Shown here: positions 20,156-31,278 of the stretch, piece after piece
Position numbering within the stretch: the stretch's first letter is position 1
Layout: the number at the start of each line of letters is the position of its first letter
Source of the DNA: an uncultured Pelagibacteraceae bacterium
GTDB lineage: Bacteria; Pseudomonadota; Alphaproteobacteria; Pelagibacterales; Pelagibacteraceae
NCBI GenBank assembly: GCA_902588835.1
Contig: CACIQQ010000003.1
Span: 38,246-102,245 of the forward strand
Length of the DNA: 64,000 bases
Reading direction: 5' to 3'
Position numbers and translations under genes: made by a program
Notes under the pieces: generated by a model
Database searches by the model: none
Told to the model about the DNA's origin: nothing
What the model saw: the letters and a program-made list of their open reading frames with translations, nothing else

Positions 20156-21256
20156 AATATAAAAAAAACTGCACTATACGAACTACATAAAAAGCACAAC
20201 GCTAAGTTTGTTGAGTTTGCTGGCTACAGTATGCCGATACAATACTCTGAGGGAATTGTAAAAGAGCATAATATTACAAGAAATAAATCCGGAATTTTCG
20301 ATGTTTCCCATATGGGGCAGTTATTTATTAAATACAGTAACGATATAACAGACAAACTCCAAGAAATTTTACCAACTGATCTTAAAAATTTAAAAATTAA
20401 TCAAAGCAAGTATTCGTTTTTAATGAAAGAGAATGGGGGAATATATGATGATCTCATCATCACAAGAATGAAAGATCAGTACATGATTATTTTAAATGCC
20501 GCTTGTAAACAAAACGATCTTCAGATTATTAAAAATACATTGGATGATCAAAATTTGGACATGAACAATAATTTGTCTCTTGTAGCGATACAAGGTCCAG
20601 AGTCTAAAACAATTCTTGAAAATGTAGTTTCAAATGTATCAAAATTAAAGTTTATGAACGGAGAAAATTTTACTTTTAAAAATAATGAAATCTATATTAC
20701 AAGATCTGGATATACAGGTGAAGATGGATTTGAAATATCATTACCTAATAAAGTCGCAATCTCTTTTGTAGAAGAGTTAATTTCTAAAGGGTCAACTTTA
20801 ATTGGGTTGGGCGCAAGAGATACTTTAAGATTAGAGGCAGGTTTATGCTTGTACGGTCATGACATAAACGAAAATACCAGTCCAGTTGAAGCAAATTTAA
20901 AGTGGGCAATTTCAAAAAATAGAATAAATGATAACTTTATAGGATCACATCAAATAAAAAAACAAATCGAAGAAGGCGTGTCAAAATTAAGAGTTGGTAT
21001 CAAACCAGAGACTAGAGTTATAGCAAGAGAGTCAACGAAAATTTTTGATGAAAAAGACAATGAGATTGGAAAAGTCACTAGCGGAACATTTGGACCAAGC
21101 GTTAATGCTTCAATCGCAATGGGCTATATTTCAAATTCTCATTCTAAAAAAGATACAAAAGTTTACTTAGAAGTAAGAGGAAAAAAAGTGCCTGCCAATG
21201 TTTGTGATTTGCCATTTTATAAAAAAAGTTATGTGAAAGGAGAAGCCAATGTCTAA
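20153..21256 (+). CDS. gcvT: Aminomethyltransferase (glycine cleavage T protein)
   Basis: [39 protein letters not shown]. Confidence 0.97.
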   Translation: MNIKKTALYELHKKHNAKFVEFAGYSMPIQYSEGIVKEHNITRNKSGIFDVSHMGQLFIKYSNDITDKLQEILPTDLKNLKINQSKYSFLMKENGGIYDDLIITRMKDQYMIILNAACKQNDLQIIKNTLDDQNLDMNNNLSLVAIQGPESKTILENVVSNVSKLKFMNGENFTFKNNEIYITRSGYTGEDGFEISLPNKVAISFVEELISKGSTLIGLGARDTLRLEAGLCLYGHDINENTSPVEANLKWAISKNRINDNFIGSHQIKKQIEEGVSKLRVGIKPETRVIARESTKIFDEKDNEIGKVTSGTFGPSVNASIAMGYISNSHSKKDTKVYLEVRGKKVPANVCDLPFYKKSYVKGEANV

Positions 21257-21629
21257 TACAAAATTTTCAAAAGAACATGAATGGATTACACTAGATGGGG
21301 AGGTTGGAACTATTGGAATTACAAAACATGCAACTGAAATGTTAGGCGACATAGTTTTTGCTGAATTACCTGAGAAAGGATCTAATGTTGAAAAAGATGG
21401 AACTGCGGGAGTGGTAGAGTCCACAAAAGCTGCAAGTGATGTCTATACGCCAGTAAGTGGTGAAGTTGTAGAAATTAATCAATCAATTGTTGACGATCCA
21501 TCAAAAATCAATGCTGACCCAGAAGGTGGAGCATGGTTTTTTAAATTAAAGTTAAAAGATAAATCAGAACTTGATACTCTTATGAATAAAGAAGAGTACG
21601 ATAAATTTGCAAAGGAGACATCAGCATAA
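21249..21629 (+). CDS. gcvH: Glycine cleavage H protein
   Basis: [39 protein letters not shown] lipoyl-lysine region. Confidence 0.97.
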   Translation: MSNTKFSKEHEWITLDGEVGTIGITKHATEMLGDIVFAELPEKGSNVEKDGTAGVVESTKAASDVYTPVSGEVVEINQSIVDDPSKINADPEGGAWFFKLKLKDKSELDTLMNKEEYDKFAKETSA

Positions 21630-24499
21630 TGTTACCAAATTCAGAAAAAGATTTTTTAAAGAGACACATTGGACCTTCTAAAGAAGATCAATCAAAAATG
21701 TTAAAAGAATTAAATTATAAATCACTAGATGATTTAATTGACAGCACAGTACCAGAAAAAATAAAGTTTAAAGGTGAATTAAATATTGGTGAATCAAATT
21801 CAGAATATGAAGCTTTGAGAAAATTAAGAGCAATATCAAAAAAAAATCAAGTTTACTCTAATTTTATTGGTATGGGTTATTATGGAACTTATACACCTTA
21901 TGTAATTTTAAGAAATATATTAGAAAATCCAGGTTGGTATACTTCATATACACCTTATCAGCCAGAAGTAGCTCAAGGAAGACTTGAGATGTTATTAAAT
22001 TTTCAACAAATGATTGTTGATTTTACTGGAATGGATATAGCTAATGCCTCTTTATTAGATGAGGGTACAGCAGCAGCGGAGGCTATGGGCTTAAGTCACA
22101 GATTGAACAAAAAAGATAGTAATTTAGTTTTTGTATCTGAGGATTGTCATCCTCAAACAATAAATGTAATTCAAACTAGAGCTGAACCGTTGGGTTTAAA
22201 AGTATTGGTTGGTAAAGAAGATGAGGTTCTAGAACAGTTAAAAGAAGATTTAGTTTGTGGAATTTTACAATATCCTGGAACTTTAGGAGATATTAAAGAC
22301 CCAAGTGAAGCAATTAGCAAAATTCATAAAAAGAATGGTAAGGCTGTATTAGCTTGTGATTTGTTAGCATTAGCAAAATTAAAAACACCAAGAGAACTTG
22401 GTGCTGACATAGCAGTTGGAAGCTCACAAAGATTTGGTATCCCAATGGGATATGGAGGTCCACATGCAGCTTTTTTTGCAACAAAAGATGAGTACAAAAG
22501 ATCAATGCCAGGAAGAATTGTCGGTGTGTCAGTTGATAGACACGGTAACAAGGCATATAGATTGTCCTTGCAAACTAGAGAGCAACATATCAGAAGAGAC
22601 AAGGCGACAAGCAACATTTGCACCGCCCAAGCTCTATTAGCAATTGTATCAGCAGCTTATTCTATTTATCACGGCCCAGATGGAATTAAGAATATTTCTG
22701 AAAGAGTCTCACAATTAGCAAAAAGTTTTGCCGATAAAATAAAACAGTCTGGATATGAACTTTATTCTAATTATTTTTTTGATACTGTCACAATCATTAC
22801 TAAAGAAAAAACTGATCAAATTTATAAAAATGCTTTAAATCAAAAAGTTAATATACGTAAAGTAAATTCTGAAATGCTTGCAGTTTCTTTTGATGAAAGA
22901 AAGAATGTTTATAGAGTAAATCAACTGTTAAAAATTTTTAACGCAGCAGAATCAATTAAAAAAGAGGATCCTTCAGTAAGTTTACCTAATCTCCCAAAAA
23001 ACTTATTGAGAACCTCAAAATATTTAGAACATCCAGTTTTCAACTCATACCATTCTGAAACTGAAATGTTGAGATACTTAAAAAGATTAGAAGATAAGGA
23101 TATAGCATTGAATAGAACAATGATTGCACTTGGTTCATGCACAATGAAGCTAAATGCTGCCGCTGAGATGATCCCAATTTCATGGAAAGAGTTTGCAGAA
23201 CCTCATCCATTTGTCCCAATTGAACAAATGGAAGGATTCAGAGATCTATTTACTGATCTAAAAAATTGGTTGCGTTCCATAACTGGTTTCTCGGGTGTTT
23301 CTCTTCAACCTAATGCAGGTGCTCAAGGTGAATATGCGGGATTAATGGTTATACGAAAGTATCATTTAGATAGGGATGAGGCCAATAGAAACATATGTTT
23401 AATTCCAAGTTCAGCACACGGTACTAATCCGGCAAGTGCACAAATGACTGGAATGAAAGTTGTTGTTGTTAATTGTGATAAAGAAGGAAATGTTGATTTC
23501 GATGACTTAAAGAAAAAAGCAGAGCAACATTCTGAAAACCTTGGGGCATTAATGGTAACTTACCCATCCACTCATGGAGTTTTCGAAGAAAAAATATCAG
23601 ATATTTGTGAGTTAGTTCATAAACATGGTGGTCAGGTTTATATGGATGGTGCAAATCTAAATGCATTAGTGGGAATTGCTAAACCAGGAAATTTTGGTCC
23701 AGACGTTTGTCATATTAATTTACATAAAACGTTTTGTATTCCTCATGGTGGAGGAGGACCTGGAATGGGACCAATTGCTTGTAAAAGACATTTACAAGTT
23801 TACTTGCCCAACCACCCAGTAATAAAAGATTGTGGGCCAACTTCTGGAATTGGAGCAGTTTCTGCAGCCCCTTGGGGAAGTTCAAGCATTTTATCAATTT
23901 CTTGGATGTATATTAAAATGATGGGATCAACTGGATTAAAGCTTGCTACTCAAGTTGCAATATTGAATGCAAATTATATAGCTCATAGATTAAAAGATCA
24001 CTTTCCGATTTTGTACAAAGGGTCAAATGGCAATGTGGCACACGAATGTATTATTGATATTAGAAAAATTAAATCAGAAACAGGAATAACAGAGGAAGAT
24101 ATTGCGAAAAGATTAATTGATTATGGTTTTCATGCACCAACTATGTCCTGGCCTGTTGCTGGTACAATGATGATAGAACCAACTGAAAGTGAAAGCCTTA
24201 CAGAAATAGACAGATTTTGCGAAACTTTAATTAAGATTAAAAAAGAAATAGACAAGATTAAGTCCGGAGAGTTTGACAAAGTAGACAATCCAATTAAGAA
24301 CGCACCTCATACTGATCTTGAACTGTCTTCTGACGAGTGGAAACACAAATACTCAAGAGAGGAAGCAGCTTATCCATCTAAATATTTAAAAACAAATAAA
24401 TTTTGGCCTCCAGTTGCTAGAGTTGATAATGTTTATGGAGATAAAAATATATTCTGCACCTGTCCAAGTATTGACGAATTTAAAGAAGATGCAGCTTAA
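21629..24499 (+). CDS. gcvP: Glycine dehydrogenase (P protein, single chain)
   Basis: FIGMGYYGTYTPYVILRNI, NLHKTFCIPHGGGGPGMGPI PLP-lysine site; 956 aa. Confidence 0.98.
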   Translation: MLPNSEKDFLKRHIGPSKEDQSKMLKELNYKSLDDLIDSTVPEKIKFKGELNIGESNSEYEALRKLRAISKKNQVYSNFIGMGYYGTYTPYVILRNILENPGWYTSYTPYQPEVAQGRLEMLLNFQQMIVDFTGMDIANASLLDEGTAAAEAMGLSHRLNKKDSNLVFVSEDCHPQTINVIQTRAEPLGLKVLVGKEDEVLEQLKEDLVCGILQYPGTLGDIKDPSEAISKIHKKNGKAVLACDLLALAKLKTPRELGADIAVGSSQRFGIPMGYGGPHAAFFATKDEYKRSMPGRIVGVSVDRHGNKAYRLSLQTREQHIRRDKATSNICTAQALLAIVSAAYSIYHGPDGIKNISERVSQLAKSFADKIKQSGYELYSNYFFDTVTIITKEKTDQIYKNALNQKVNIRKVNSEMLAVSFDERKNVYRVNQLLKIFNAAESIKKEDPSVSLPNLPKNLLRTSKYLEHPVFNSYHSETEMLRYLKRLEDKDIALNRTMIALGSCTMKLNAAAEMIPISWKEFAEPHPFVPIEQMEGFRDLFTDLKNWLRSITGFSGVSLQPNAGAQGEYAGLMVIRKYHLDRDEANRNICLIPSSAHGTNPASAQMTGMKVVVVNCDKEGNVDFDDLKKKAEQHSENLGALMVTYPSTHGVFEEKISDICELVHKHGGQVYMDGANLNALVGIAKPGNFGPDVCHINLHKTFCIPHGGGGPGMGPIACKRHLQVYLPNHPVIKDCGPTSGIGAVSAAPWGSSSILSISWMYIKMMGSTGLKLATQVAILNANYIAHRLKDHFPILYKGSNGNVAHECIIDIRKIKSETGITEEDIAKRLIDYGFHAPTMSWPVAGTMMIEPTESESLTEIDRFCETLIKIKKEIDKIKSGEFDKVDNPIKNAPHTDLELSSDEWKHKYSREEAAYPSKYLKTNKFWPPVARVDNVYGDKNIFCTCPSIDEFKEDAA

Positions 24500-24502
24500 A
24501 AT

Positions 24503-25747
24503 TTGATGAAAATTGCTGTAATTGGCTCAGGAATTTCTGGATTAAGTGCAGCATATTATTTATCAAAAAAACATAAAGTTGATCTTTTCGAAAAGGAAGA
24601 TCGATTTGGTGGACATTCTCATACATTAGAAATTTCAACCGACATTCAAAGTAAAAAAAAGATCCGCACAGATATTGGATTTATTGTTTTTAACAAACAA
24701 ACTTATCCAAACTTAATTAACTTTTTCGATGAAATCGGGGTAGAGATAGAAAAAAGCAATATGAGTTTATCATTTTTAGTAAAAGAAAAAGATCTAGAAT
24801 ATAGTGGGAAAGGAGTCCGAGGGGTATTTTCTTATAAAAAAAATTTGTTAAACACAAGTTTTATAAAAATGTTTTATGAGATTATAAAGTTTTATAACAA
24901 GAGTTCTAAATTAGATGATATAGATGAAAATTTAAATCTTGGATCATTTCTTCAAAAAGAAAAAATGTCAGATTTTTTTATCAATTATCATATTTTACCA
25001 ATGGTATCAGCCATTTGGTCAATGCCACCCGACAATGCAAAAAATATGCCTGTTAAGTTTTTTTTAAAATTTTTTCAAAATCATGGCTTGTTTAAATTTA
25101 AAGATAGACCTCAATGGTATACTGTGAAAAATAGAAGTATTGAATATGTAAATAAAGTAATAAAAAAAATTAGTGGGGAGCATTTTAAAAATTATAAAAT
25201 TAATAAAGTTACAAGATCAGATAATGCTGCACGTGTTTTTTATGGAGGAGAAAACGAATATTTTGAGTATGATAAAGTCGTAATTGCAACCCACGCAGAT
25301 GAAGCTTTATCTATAATCGATGAGCCTTCTAATGATGAAAAAGACATATTAAGTAATTTTAAATATAAGAAAAACTTAGCTATAATTCACTCAGATGAAA
25401 CTGTAATGCCTAAAAAAAGAATAAATTGGAGTGCGTGGAATACTTTTGTATCAGAAAATAATGATAGTTCAGTTACCTACTGGTTAAATTTATTACAGAA
25501 TTTAAACATAGAAAAAAATATCTTTTTAACTTTAAATCCTCATTTCAATATCGATGAAAAACTCGTGATTGATAAAATTCAATTCAGTCATCCATATTAT
25601 GATCATCAAACTTTAAAAAATCAAAAAAAATTAGATTTATTACAAAATAAACAAAATATATTGTTCTGTGGAAGTTATCATGGTTATGGTTTTCATGAAG
25701 ACGGTATTAAATCAACATTAAATATGATTAAATTTATTAATGATTGA
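24503..25747 (+). CDS. FAD/NAD(P)-binding amine-oxidase-type oxidoreductase
   Basis: AVIGSGISGLSAAYYLSKKHKVDLFEKEDRFGGHSHT; next to DUF1365 and Cfa-like genes. Confidence 0.85.
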   Translation: MMKIAVIGSGISGLSAAYYLSKKHKVDLFEKEDRFGGHSHTLEISTDIQSKKKIRTDIGFIVFNKQTYPNLINFFDEIGVEIEKSNMSLSFLVKEKDLEYSGKGVRGVFSYKKNLLNTSFIKMFYEIIKFYNKSSKLDDIDENLNLGSFLQKEKMSDFFINYHILPMVSAIWSMPPDNAKNMPVKFFLKFFQNHGLFKFKDRPQWYTVKNRSIEYVNKVIKKISGEHFKNYKINKVTRSDNAARVFYGGENEYFEYDKVVIATHADEALSIIDEPSNDEKDILSNFKYKKNLAIIHSDETVMPKKRINWSAWNTFVSENNDSSVTYWLNLLQNLNIEKNIFLTLNPHFNIDEKLVIDKIQFSHPYYDHQTLKNQKKLDLLQNKQNILFCGSYHGYGFHEDGIKSTLNMIKFIND

Positions 25748-26507
25748 GAATTCATTTATATATATGGGCGAAGTCATTCATAAAAGATTCAAGCCAAAAG
25801 AACATTTTTTTAAATATAGTGTATTTTCTTTACTAATTGATCTTAGCGAAATAAGACTTATTAATAAAAAAATTCCCTTTTTTTCTTACAATAAATTCAA
25901 TGTTCTTAGTTTTTTTGATAAGGATCATGGCGAGAGGGATGGTTCTGATTTAGGAGTTTGGGTAAGAAAAAAATTAAAAGAAAAAGGAATAACTTCAGAA
26001 GAAATTAAGATTAAAATTCTTTGTTACCCTAGAATTTTTGGATATGTTTTTAATCCCCTAAGTATTTTTTTCATTTATAATAAAATTGGTGAACCAATTG
26101 CAATTTTTTATGAAGTAAAAAATACATTTGGAGAACAACACACATATATATTCGAAATTAAACATCCAAACACACAAATTAAGAATGATTGTAAAAAGAA
26201 GTTTTTCGTATCTCCCTTTATGGATCTTCAATCAGAATATTTCTTTAAAGTATTATTACCCAATGAAAAATTGTCTGTAATTATTGATCAAAGAGACAAG
26301 GAAGGTAAGCTTCTGTTTGCATCCCAAGATGGAAACAGGCATGATTTAACCTTAAAAAACTTATTGTTTTGCTATCTAAAACACCCTTTAATGAGTTTTA
26401 AAGTTATATCAGCTATACATTTTGAAGCATTAAAATTGTGGATCAAAGGCGTTAAATTGATCAAAAAAAATATTAAAATTAAAAATAATACGACCTTTGA
26501 AAACTAA
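25740..26507 (+). CDS. DUF1365 family protein
   Basis: GEVIHKRFKPKEHFFKYSVFSLLIDLSEI, LCYPRIFGYVFNPLSIFFIY, FGEQHTY. Confidence 0.9.
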   Translation: MIENSFIYMGEVIHKRFKPKEHFFKYSVFSLLIDLSEIRLINKKIPFFSYNKFNVLSFFDKDHGERDGSDLGVWVRKKLKEKGITSEEIKIKILCYPRIFGYVFNPLSIFFIYNKIGEPIAIFYEVKNTFGEQHTYIFEIKHPNTQIKNDCKKKFFVSPFMDLQSEYFFKVLLPNEKLSVIIDQRDKEGKLLFASQDGNRHDLTLKNLLFCYLKHPLMSFKVISAIHFEALKLWIKGVKLIKKNIKIKNNTTFEN

Positions 26508-27682
26508 TGATAAATCAAATTTCAGATAAAATCGTCTTTTCTGGTTTAAAGTTAATAAAGTACGGTAAGCTAAATGTAACAACTTTCCAAAACAAAAAAT
26601 TACAGTTTGGAGACGATGATAATTTAGAGGCAAGCATTAAAATTAATAAGCCAGATTTTTCAAAAAATATAATTGCAAAAGGTAGTGTTGGTTTAGCAGA
26701 ATCTTATATGAGGGGGGATTTTGAAACAGATGATTTATCTAAGTTAATTGAATTAAGTGCTAAAAATATTAAACTAGTTCACAAATTCTCTGGAATACTG
26801 GACTTAACATATTTAAATTATTTTAAAAAATTCATTAATCGAAACACTAAAACAAAAAGTAAAGAACATATTTCAAAACACTATGATCTTGGAAATGAAT
26901 TCTTTTCTTTATGGCTTGATGACTCACTAACTTATTCAAGTGCAATTTTTGAAAATGAGAAATCAAATTTATACGAAGCACAAATAAATAAATATAAAAA
27001 ACTTTCAAATCTACTTAAACCAAAGTCAGGTGACAAACTACTAGAAATTGGATGTGGCTGGGGAGGATTTGCAGAATATATCGGAAAAAACTACGATGTT
27101 AATCTTGATTGTATTACCATATCAAAAAAACAATATGAATTTGCCAAAAAACGTATTCATGATGCTGGCCTTAATGAAAAAATTAATATTCAAATGAAAG
27201 ATTATAGAGATGTAAAACAAAATTATAATTCTATAGCTTCAATAGAGATGATAGAAGCTGTAGGCAAAGATTATCTAAAAAATTACTTTCAAACGATTAA
27301 GAAAAATTTGGTACCTGGCGGCAAAGCTGCAATTCAAGCAATCACAATAGACGATAACTTGTATAATAGATACAAAAGGAAAGAAGATTTCATTCAAAAA
27401 TATATTTTCCCCGGAGGCTTTTTGCCATCTAAGAAGTCAATATTAGATTATGTAGAAAAAACTGGATTAAATTTTGATCAATGCAATTCTTATGGTTTAC
27501 ACTACAGCAATACACTGAAAATTTGGAGAGATAAGTTTTCAGAAAGATGGGAAGAAATTTCAGATCAAGGTTTTGATAATACTTTTAAAAGAATGTGGAA
27601 TTTCTATTTATCTTATTGTGAAGCAGGATTTAAATCTAAAAATATTGATTTAATTCAATTTTCTTTGACTAATAAAGCATGA
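26507..27682 (+). CDS. Cyclopropane-fatty-acyl-phospholipid synthase family methyltransferase
   Basis: HYDLGNEFFSLWLDDSLTYSSAIF, LLEIGCGWGGFAEY, SIEMIEAVG, YIFPGGFLPS. Confidence 0.92.
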   Translation: MINQISDKIVFSGLKLIKYGKLNVTTFQNKKLQFGDDDNLEASIKINKPDFSKNIIAKGSVGLAESYMRGDFETDDLSKLIELSAKNIKLVHKFSGILDLTYLNYFKKFINRNTKTKSKEHISKHYDLGNEFFSLWLDDSLTYSSAIFENEKSNLYEAQINKYKKLSNLLKPKSGDKLLEIGCGWGGFAEYIGKNYDVNLDCITISKKQYEFAKKRIHDAGLNEKINIQMKDYRDVKQNYNSIASIEMIEAVGKDYLKNYFQTIKKNLVPGGKAAIQAITIDDNLYNRYKRKEDFIQKYIFPGGFLPSKKSILDYVEKTGLNFDQCNSYGLHYSNTLKIWRDKFSERWEEISDQGFDNTFKRMWNFYLSYCEAGFKSKNIDLIQFSLTNKA

Positions 27683-28221
27683 TAAAAATGAAAATAGTAA
27701 ATTCAATTTTGTTGATAATTACTTTAGCTTTAGTTACAAGCTGTTCTAATAATATGAAACCAGAGGATTTTAAAAATACAAAACCGAGCCTTTTAATTGA
27801 AGAATATTTTGATGGGAAAGTTAAAGCATGGGGAATTTTACAAGACCGAAGTGGCAAAGTTACAAGACAATTTAAAGCAGACTTAGTTGGATCCTTTAAA
27901 GATAATGTTATAACTTTGGATGAAGATTTTTACTGGACTGATGGTGAAAAACAAAAGAGAACATGGAAAATAAAAAAAATTGATGACAATAACTATGTTG
28001 GTACTGCCCCAGATGTAGTGGGAGAGGCTACAGGTGTTCAATACGGATCAGCATTTAAATTTAAATACGATTTAATGGTGCCTTTTAAAAATAAAAATAT
28101 CAAAATTTCATTTGATGACTGGATATTCAAACAAGACGAAAAAGTTGCAATTAATCGTGCAACGCTTACTAAATTTGGATTTAAAGTCGGAGAACTTACA
28201 GTATTTTTTATGAGAGACTAA
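27679..28221 (+). CDS. DUF3833 family lipoprotein
   Basis: Lipobox LVTSCS; DYFDGKVKAWGILQDRSGKVTRQF-like pattern; ATGA overlap with the methyltransferase. Confidence 0.8.
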   Translation: MIKMKIVNSILLIITLALVTSCSNNMKPEDFKNTKPSLLIEEYFDGKVKAWGILQDRSGKVTRQFKADLVGSFKDNVITLDEDFYWTDGEKQKRTWKIKKIDDNNYVGTAPDVVGEATGVQYGSAFKFKYDLMVPFKNKNIKISFDDWIFKQDEKVAINRATLTKFGFKVGELTVFFMRD

Positions 28222-28976
28222 TCTTTAATTCGCTTCATCCCTTTTTCAAGAATTTTAAAATATAAACCGTTTGGAATTACCTTAAGAACTTTCATAATTG
28301 TTGTGAAAGACTTAGGAAAATGAATTTCAAAACCTTTACTTTTTGTAAGCCCCTTAAACATTTGCTCTGCAGCAAACTCAGGTGATTTAATCATTGGCAT
28401 TGGAAAATCATTTTGATCTGTCATAGGGGTTTTGATAAATCCAGGACTTACAAGAGATACTCTTACGTTACTTCTCTTGAGGTCAAAATATAAACTTTCA
28501 GCAAAACTAGACAAAGCTGATTTAGATGCACAATAAGCTCCCGCTGCAGGAAGACCTCTATAACCTGCTACAGAGGACACTATAGATATTTGACCCGCTT
28601 TTTTACTTTTATAATACTCATAAACTGCATTTATTGAATTTACTGTTCCAAAAAAATTTACTTCCATAATTTTTCTTACTTTTTCAAGATTTAATGTTTT
28701 TTCAGATTTTGGATCATGAATCCCTGTGCAGAAAACAGAGATATCAACTTCTCCAAGCTTTTCTTTTACTTGCAAGAATACACTTTTACATTTTTCATTG
28801 TCGGTAACGTCTAGAGGAAAAGCAATAATATTCTCATTAGAATTAGATATTTCATCTAATAAATTTTCTCTTCTTGCAGAAATAGCAACTTTCCATCCCT
28901 CTTGAGCAAATTTTAGCGCTAAGGATTTTCCTATACCACTGCTAGCTCCTGTAATCCAAATTGTTTTATTATTCAT
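28218..28976 (-). CDS. Short-chain dehydrogenase/reductase
   Basis: TGASSGIGKSLA, YCASKSALSSFAESL. Confidence 0.9.
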   Translation of the reverse strand: MNNKTIWITGASSGIGKSLALKFAQEGWKVAISARRENLLDEISNSNENIIAFPLDVTDNEKCKSVFLQVKEKLGEVDISVFCTGIHDPKSEKTLNLEKVRKIMEVNFFGTVNSINAVYEYYKSKKAGQISIVSSVAGYRGLPAAGAYCASKSALSSFAESLYFDLKRSNVRVSLVSPGFIKTPMTDQNDFPMPMIKSPEFAAEQMFKGLTKSKGFEIHFPKSFTTIMKVLKVIPNGLYFKILEKGMKRIKD

Positions 28977-28982
28977 ATAAGA

Positions 28983-29468
28983 TTGATGTATAGTATGATT
29001 ATGCTTAAAAATAAATTTATATCTTTTCTTCTATTTGCAATAGTTACATATTCAGCGTCTTTTATCGGTAGTATAGCGACAATTTCTTACAAAGAACCAT
29101 GGTACTCAAGTTTAAATAAATCGTTTCTAACTCCACCAGATTGGGTCTTTGCTCCTGTATGGACTACATTATATTTATTCATGACCATAGCAATATGGGC
29201 AGCGTGGCATAAGAATTATAAAAATATAAATCTTGTTTTAATTTATTTTATTCATCTATGCTTTAATACAACTTGGAGTATAGTTTTTTTTGTTTTTCAC
29301 AATATTCTTTTTGCTCTTTTAAATTTACTAGTAATTATTTTTTTCATAATAGTTTTAATTTTAAAATATAAAGATATAAACAAAGTAAGTTATTATTTAA
29401 TGATTCCTTATTTACTTTGGAGTTGTTATGCATTAATTCTAAATTTTGGCTTGTTAATATTAAATTGA
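28983..29468 (+). CDS. TspO/MBR family protein (start uncertain among nearby ATGs)
   Basis: YKEPWYSSLNKSFLTPPDWVFAPVWTTLYLFM signature. Confidence 0.9.
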   Translation: MMYSMIMLKNKFISFLLFAIVTYSASFIGSIATISYKEPWYSSLNKSFLTPPDWVFAPVWTTLYLFMTIAIWAAWHKNYKNINLVLIYFIHLCFNTTWSIVFFVFHNILFALLNLLVIIFFIIVLILKYKDINKVSYYLMIPYLLWSCYALILNFGLLILN

Positions 29469-29469
29469 T

Positions 29470-30573
29470 ATGGATGACGTTGTAATAGTAGGTGGTGGTA
29501 TAATAGGGGCTGCAACAGCTTATTTTTTGTCAAAAGAGGGTAGAAAAGTTAAAGTTATTGAAAGAGATCCAACTTATAGAACTGCATCTTTCCCTTTATC
29601 ATTAGGCGGTTTTAGAAGACAATTTTTTCAAACAGAAAATATACTTTTAGGAAAATTTGCTAGAGAATTTATTTTTCAAATACCTGAGCTTTTAAAAACA
29701 AAAAAAAATCCCAAACCTACCGCAAGTATGGTACCTAACGGATATTTGCTTATGTTTGGAGCAGAACATGCTGAAGAACAATATAAAGCTCTTGAAAATC
29801 ATAAAGCATGCGATGCAGGCACAAAAAATATAAAAGGTTCTGATCTAAAACAATACTTTCCTTATATAAATAATGAAGGCATTGAAACAGCAACTTTTAC
29901 AGATAACAAAAGTGAAGGCTGGATTGATCCATTTATGTTTCACGGAGCATTAAAAAGTAAAGCAATCGAGCTAGGCGCTGAGTTTGTAAAAGGTGAAGTA
30001 AAATCTTTATCAGAGATAAAGGCTAATACCATTGTATCAGCGGCTGGATGTTGGACAAAAGAATTGCTGGAAGATATCCCAGTTGAGCCACAGAAACACA
30101 CTGTCTTTAGAGTTAAGTGTCCTAAACACATTCCTGAAATGCCTTTGACTGGAGACTTAACTACCGGAGTTTATTGGCGACCAGAGGGAAAAGAGTATCT
30201 TGCAGGATCTCCCAAATCTGTTTTTGACGCAAAAGATCTTGAACCTGCATGGGATGATTTTGAAGAATTAGTTTGGCCAGCTCTTGCTCAAAGAGTTCCA
30301 ATATTTGAGGAATTAAAACTAACAGGTGGTTGGGCAGGATACTATGATTGCAATAGATTGGATAACAATGCTGTAGTTGGTAAGCACCCAAAGTTTGAAA
30401 ATGTTTACTTGGCAACTGGGTTTACAGGAAGAGGGTTAATGCAAGCTCCAGGGATAGGTAGAGCATTAACAGAATTAATCACAACTGGAGCATATCAGTC
30501 TATTGATATTTCCAATATGGCAGTCGAAAGAGTTTTAGGAAAAGAGGCAAGACCAGAGCCTTATGTGTTATAA
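29470..30573 (+). CDS. FAD-dependent oxidoreductase (DAO family, sarcosine/glycine oxidase-like)
   Basis: DDVVIVGGGIIGAATAYFLSKEG, GGWAGYYDCNRLDNNAVVG, GFTGRGLMQAPGIGRALTELI. Confidence 0.85.
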   Translation: MDDVVIVGGGIIGAATAYFLSKEGRKVKVIERDPTYRTASFPLSLGGFRRQFFQTENILLGKFAREFIFQIPELLKTKKNPKPTASMVPNGYLLMFGAEHAEEQYKALENHKACDAGTKNIKGSDLKQYFPYINNEGIETATFTDNKSEGWIDPFMFHGALKSKAIELGAEFVKGEVKSLSEIKANTIVSAAGCWTKELLEDIPVEPQKHTVFRVKCPKHIPEMPLTGDLTTGVYWRPEGKEYLAGSPKSVFDAKDLEPAWDDFEELVWPALAQRVPIFEELKLTGGWAGYYDCNRLDNNAVVGKHPKFENVYLATGFTGRGLMQAPGIGRALTELITTGAYQSIDISNMAVERVLGKEARPEPYVL

Positions 30574-30576
30574 GAA

Positions 30577-31278
30577 CTATTTACAATAAATATCTCCCCA
30601 TAATAAATTATTTTTTTTACTTTCGTTTTTTAAATTAAGAATTAAATTATCTATGTTGGACCATTCAAAGAAAAATTTTCTACTTTCACCAATAGAGAGG
30701 TTAAATTCACTGTATCCAATTTTTTTTAGATGGTTTAAGCATTTTATTGACTGATCTAAAAATTCAGAGGTAAATTCAAAAGAAATTATACCTGCTTTTT
30801 GTGACAATCCTAATAATACATCAAGCTCAAATCCCTCTACATCAATCTTAATATAGTTTGGTAATCCATAAATTTTTATTAAATAATCAAGAGTAGTTAC
30901 TTCTACGGAAATTATTTGATCCCACTTTTCATTAGAAAATCTTCCATTTTTCCAGTGTTTTGCCATGGTTGAAACTGTTAACATTTTTGAGTTTACTTCT
31001 AATGTCATGTTTCCAACTGTTCTACCAACTGCTTTTTCAAGAATTTCAACATTTTTATTGTTCTTAAAATTTTTTTTTAATTGTTTTACACATTGAGGCA
31101 AAGGTTCCAACATTACAATCCTAAGATTTTTATCCAAAATTTTTTTTGATTTTTCACCTAAATGAGCACCAATATCAAAAAACAAATCCCCCGAATTCAA
31201 TAATTTCAGAACATCGTGAGATTTCTTTTTTCTAAAATAAGATTTTATAAATGAAAACATCTTAATTAGGTCCCACAA
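30577..31278 (-). CDS. FkbM-family SAM-dependent methyltransferase
   Basis: FDIGAHLGEKSKKIL, NYIKIDVEGFELDVLLGL. Confidence 0.85.
   Translation of the reverse strand: MWDLIKMFSFIKSYFRKKKSHDVLKLLNSGDLFFDIGAHLGEKSKKILDKNLRIVMLEPLPQCVKQLKKNFKNNKNVEILEKAVGRTVGNMTLEVNSKMLTVSTMAKHWKNGRFSNEKWDQIISVEVTTLDYLIKIYGLPNYIKIDVEGFELDVLLGLSQKAGIISFEFTSEFLDQSIKCLNHLKKIGYSEFNLSIGESRKFFFEWSNIDNLILNLKNESKKNNLLWGDIYCK

Noticed and set aside
22314-23897. Several antisense/alternate-frame ORFs (22314, 22324, 22416, 22921, 23469, 23715)
   Set aside because: All lie within gcvP, a clearly supported CDS; no independent RBS or domain signal.
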